DNA of 6,619 nt from an uncultured Paraglaciecola sp. (lineage in GTDB: Bacteria > Pseudomonadota > Gammaproteobacteria > Enterobacterales > Alteromonadaceae): contig CAJQKX010000510.1 of NCBI GenBank assembly GCA_905479025.1, positions 1 to 6,619 of the forward strand, written 5' to 3'. Below are positions 6,590-6,619 of the stretch, piece by piece. The position numbers were made by a program, and so were the translations under genes. Numbering within the stretch: the first letter of the stretch is position 1; the number at the start of each line of letters is the position of its first letter. Under the pieces are notes generated by a model, which saw nothing but the letters and a program-made list of their open reading frames with translations, made no database searches and was not told where the DNA came from.

Positions 6590-6619
6590 ATGAGAATTGA
6601 TAAATTTACCAGTAAATTG
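6590..6619 (+). CDS. clpB: ATP-dependent chaperone ClpB, first ten codons only (cut by right edge)
   Basis: The window ends in frame after ten codons reading MRIDKFTSKL. This closely matches the start of gammaproteobacterial ClpB (E. coli MRLDRLTNKF), the Hsp100 AAA+ disaggregase that works with DnaK to rescue aggregated proteins in the cytoplasm. AGGA lies about 9 bases before the ATG, a suitable ribosome binding site. With only ten residues visible the call rests on that N-terminal match; no domain can be checked. Heat-shock control is usual for the gene, but no clear sigma-32 promoter is seen upstream. Confidence 0.8.
   Translation, partial: MRIDKFTSKL

Overview
The window looks like chromosomal DNA of a low-GC marine-type Gammaproteobacterium, probably of the Alteromonadales. 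This rests on the Pseudomonas/Vibrio-like ccoNOQP operon, a Pseudomonas-like bacterioferritin pair and a proteobacterial ClpB N-terminus. The genus cannot be fixed from this sequence alone. There is no sign of mobile elements, CRISPR arrays, tRNA or rRNA.

Layout, left to right. Positions 1-2766 hold a minus-strand operon for the cbb3-type terminal oxidase, transcribed ccoN-ccoO-ccoQ-ccoP. Its junctions are tight: 12 nt, 1 nt and an 8-nt overlap. ccoP runs off the left edge and carries an apparent one-base deletion just before its first haem-binding CxxCH motif. An AT-rich divergent spacer (2767-2997) separates ccoN from a plus-strand gene (2998-3468) for a small membrane-anchored protein of unknown family with three Cys and several Met residues on the predicted periplasmic side. 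Converging on it is a minus-strand pair of bacterioferritin subunits. The upstream one (3979-4452) keeps the haem-ligand Met52 but has lost most ferroxidase ligands. The downstream one (3510-3977) keeps the whole diiron site but lacks Met52. A CPA2/Kef-type cation:proton antiporter with a C-terminal NAD-binding (TrkA-N/RCK) domain follows (4584-6164, minus). A 425-base intergenic stretch then leads to the first ten codons of a plus-strand gene that reads like clpB (6590 to the right edge).

The cbb3 oxidase is a high-affinity, proton-pumping oxidase used at low oxygen and needs haem b, haem c, copper and iron. The two bacterioferritin subunits probably co-assemble into one haem-containing iron-storage shell. 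The neighbourhood therefore mixes respiration, iron storage and cation homeostasis, but only the cco genes and the bfr pair look like true transcription units. The two points most worth checking are the ccoP frameshift and the division of labour in the bacterioferritin pair. No undescribed multi-gene system is evident.
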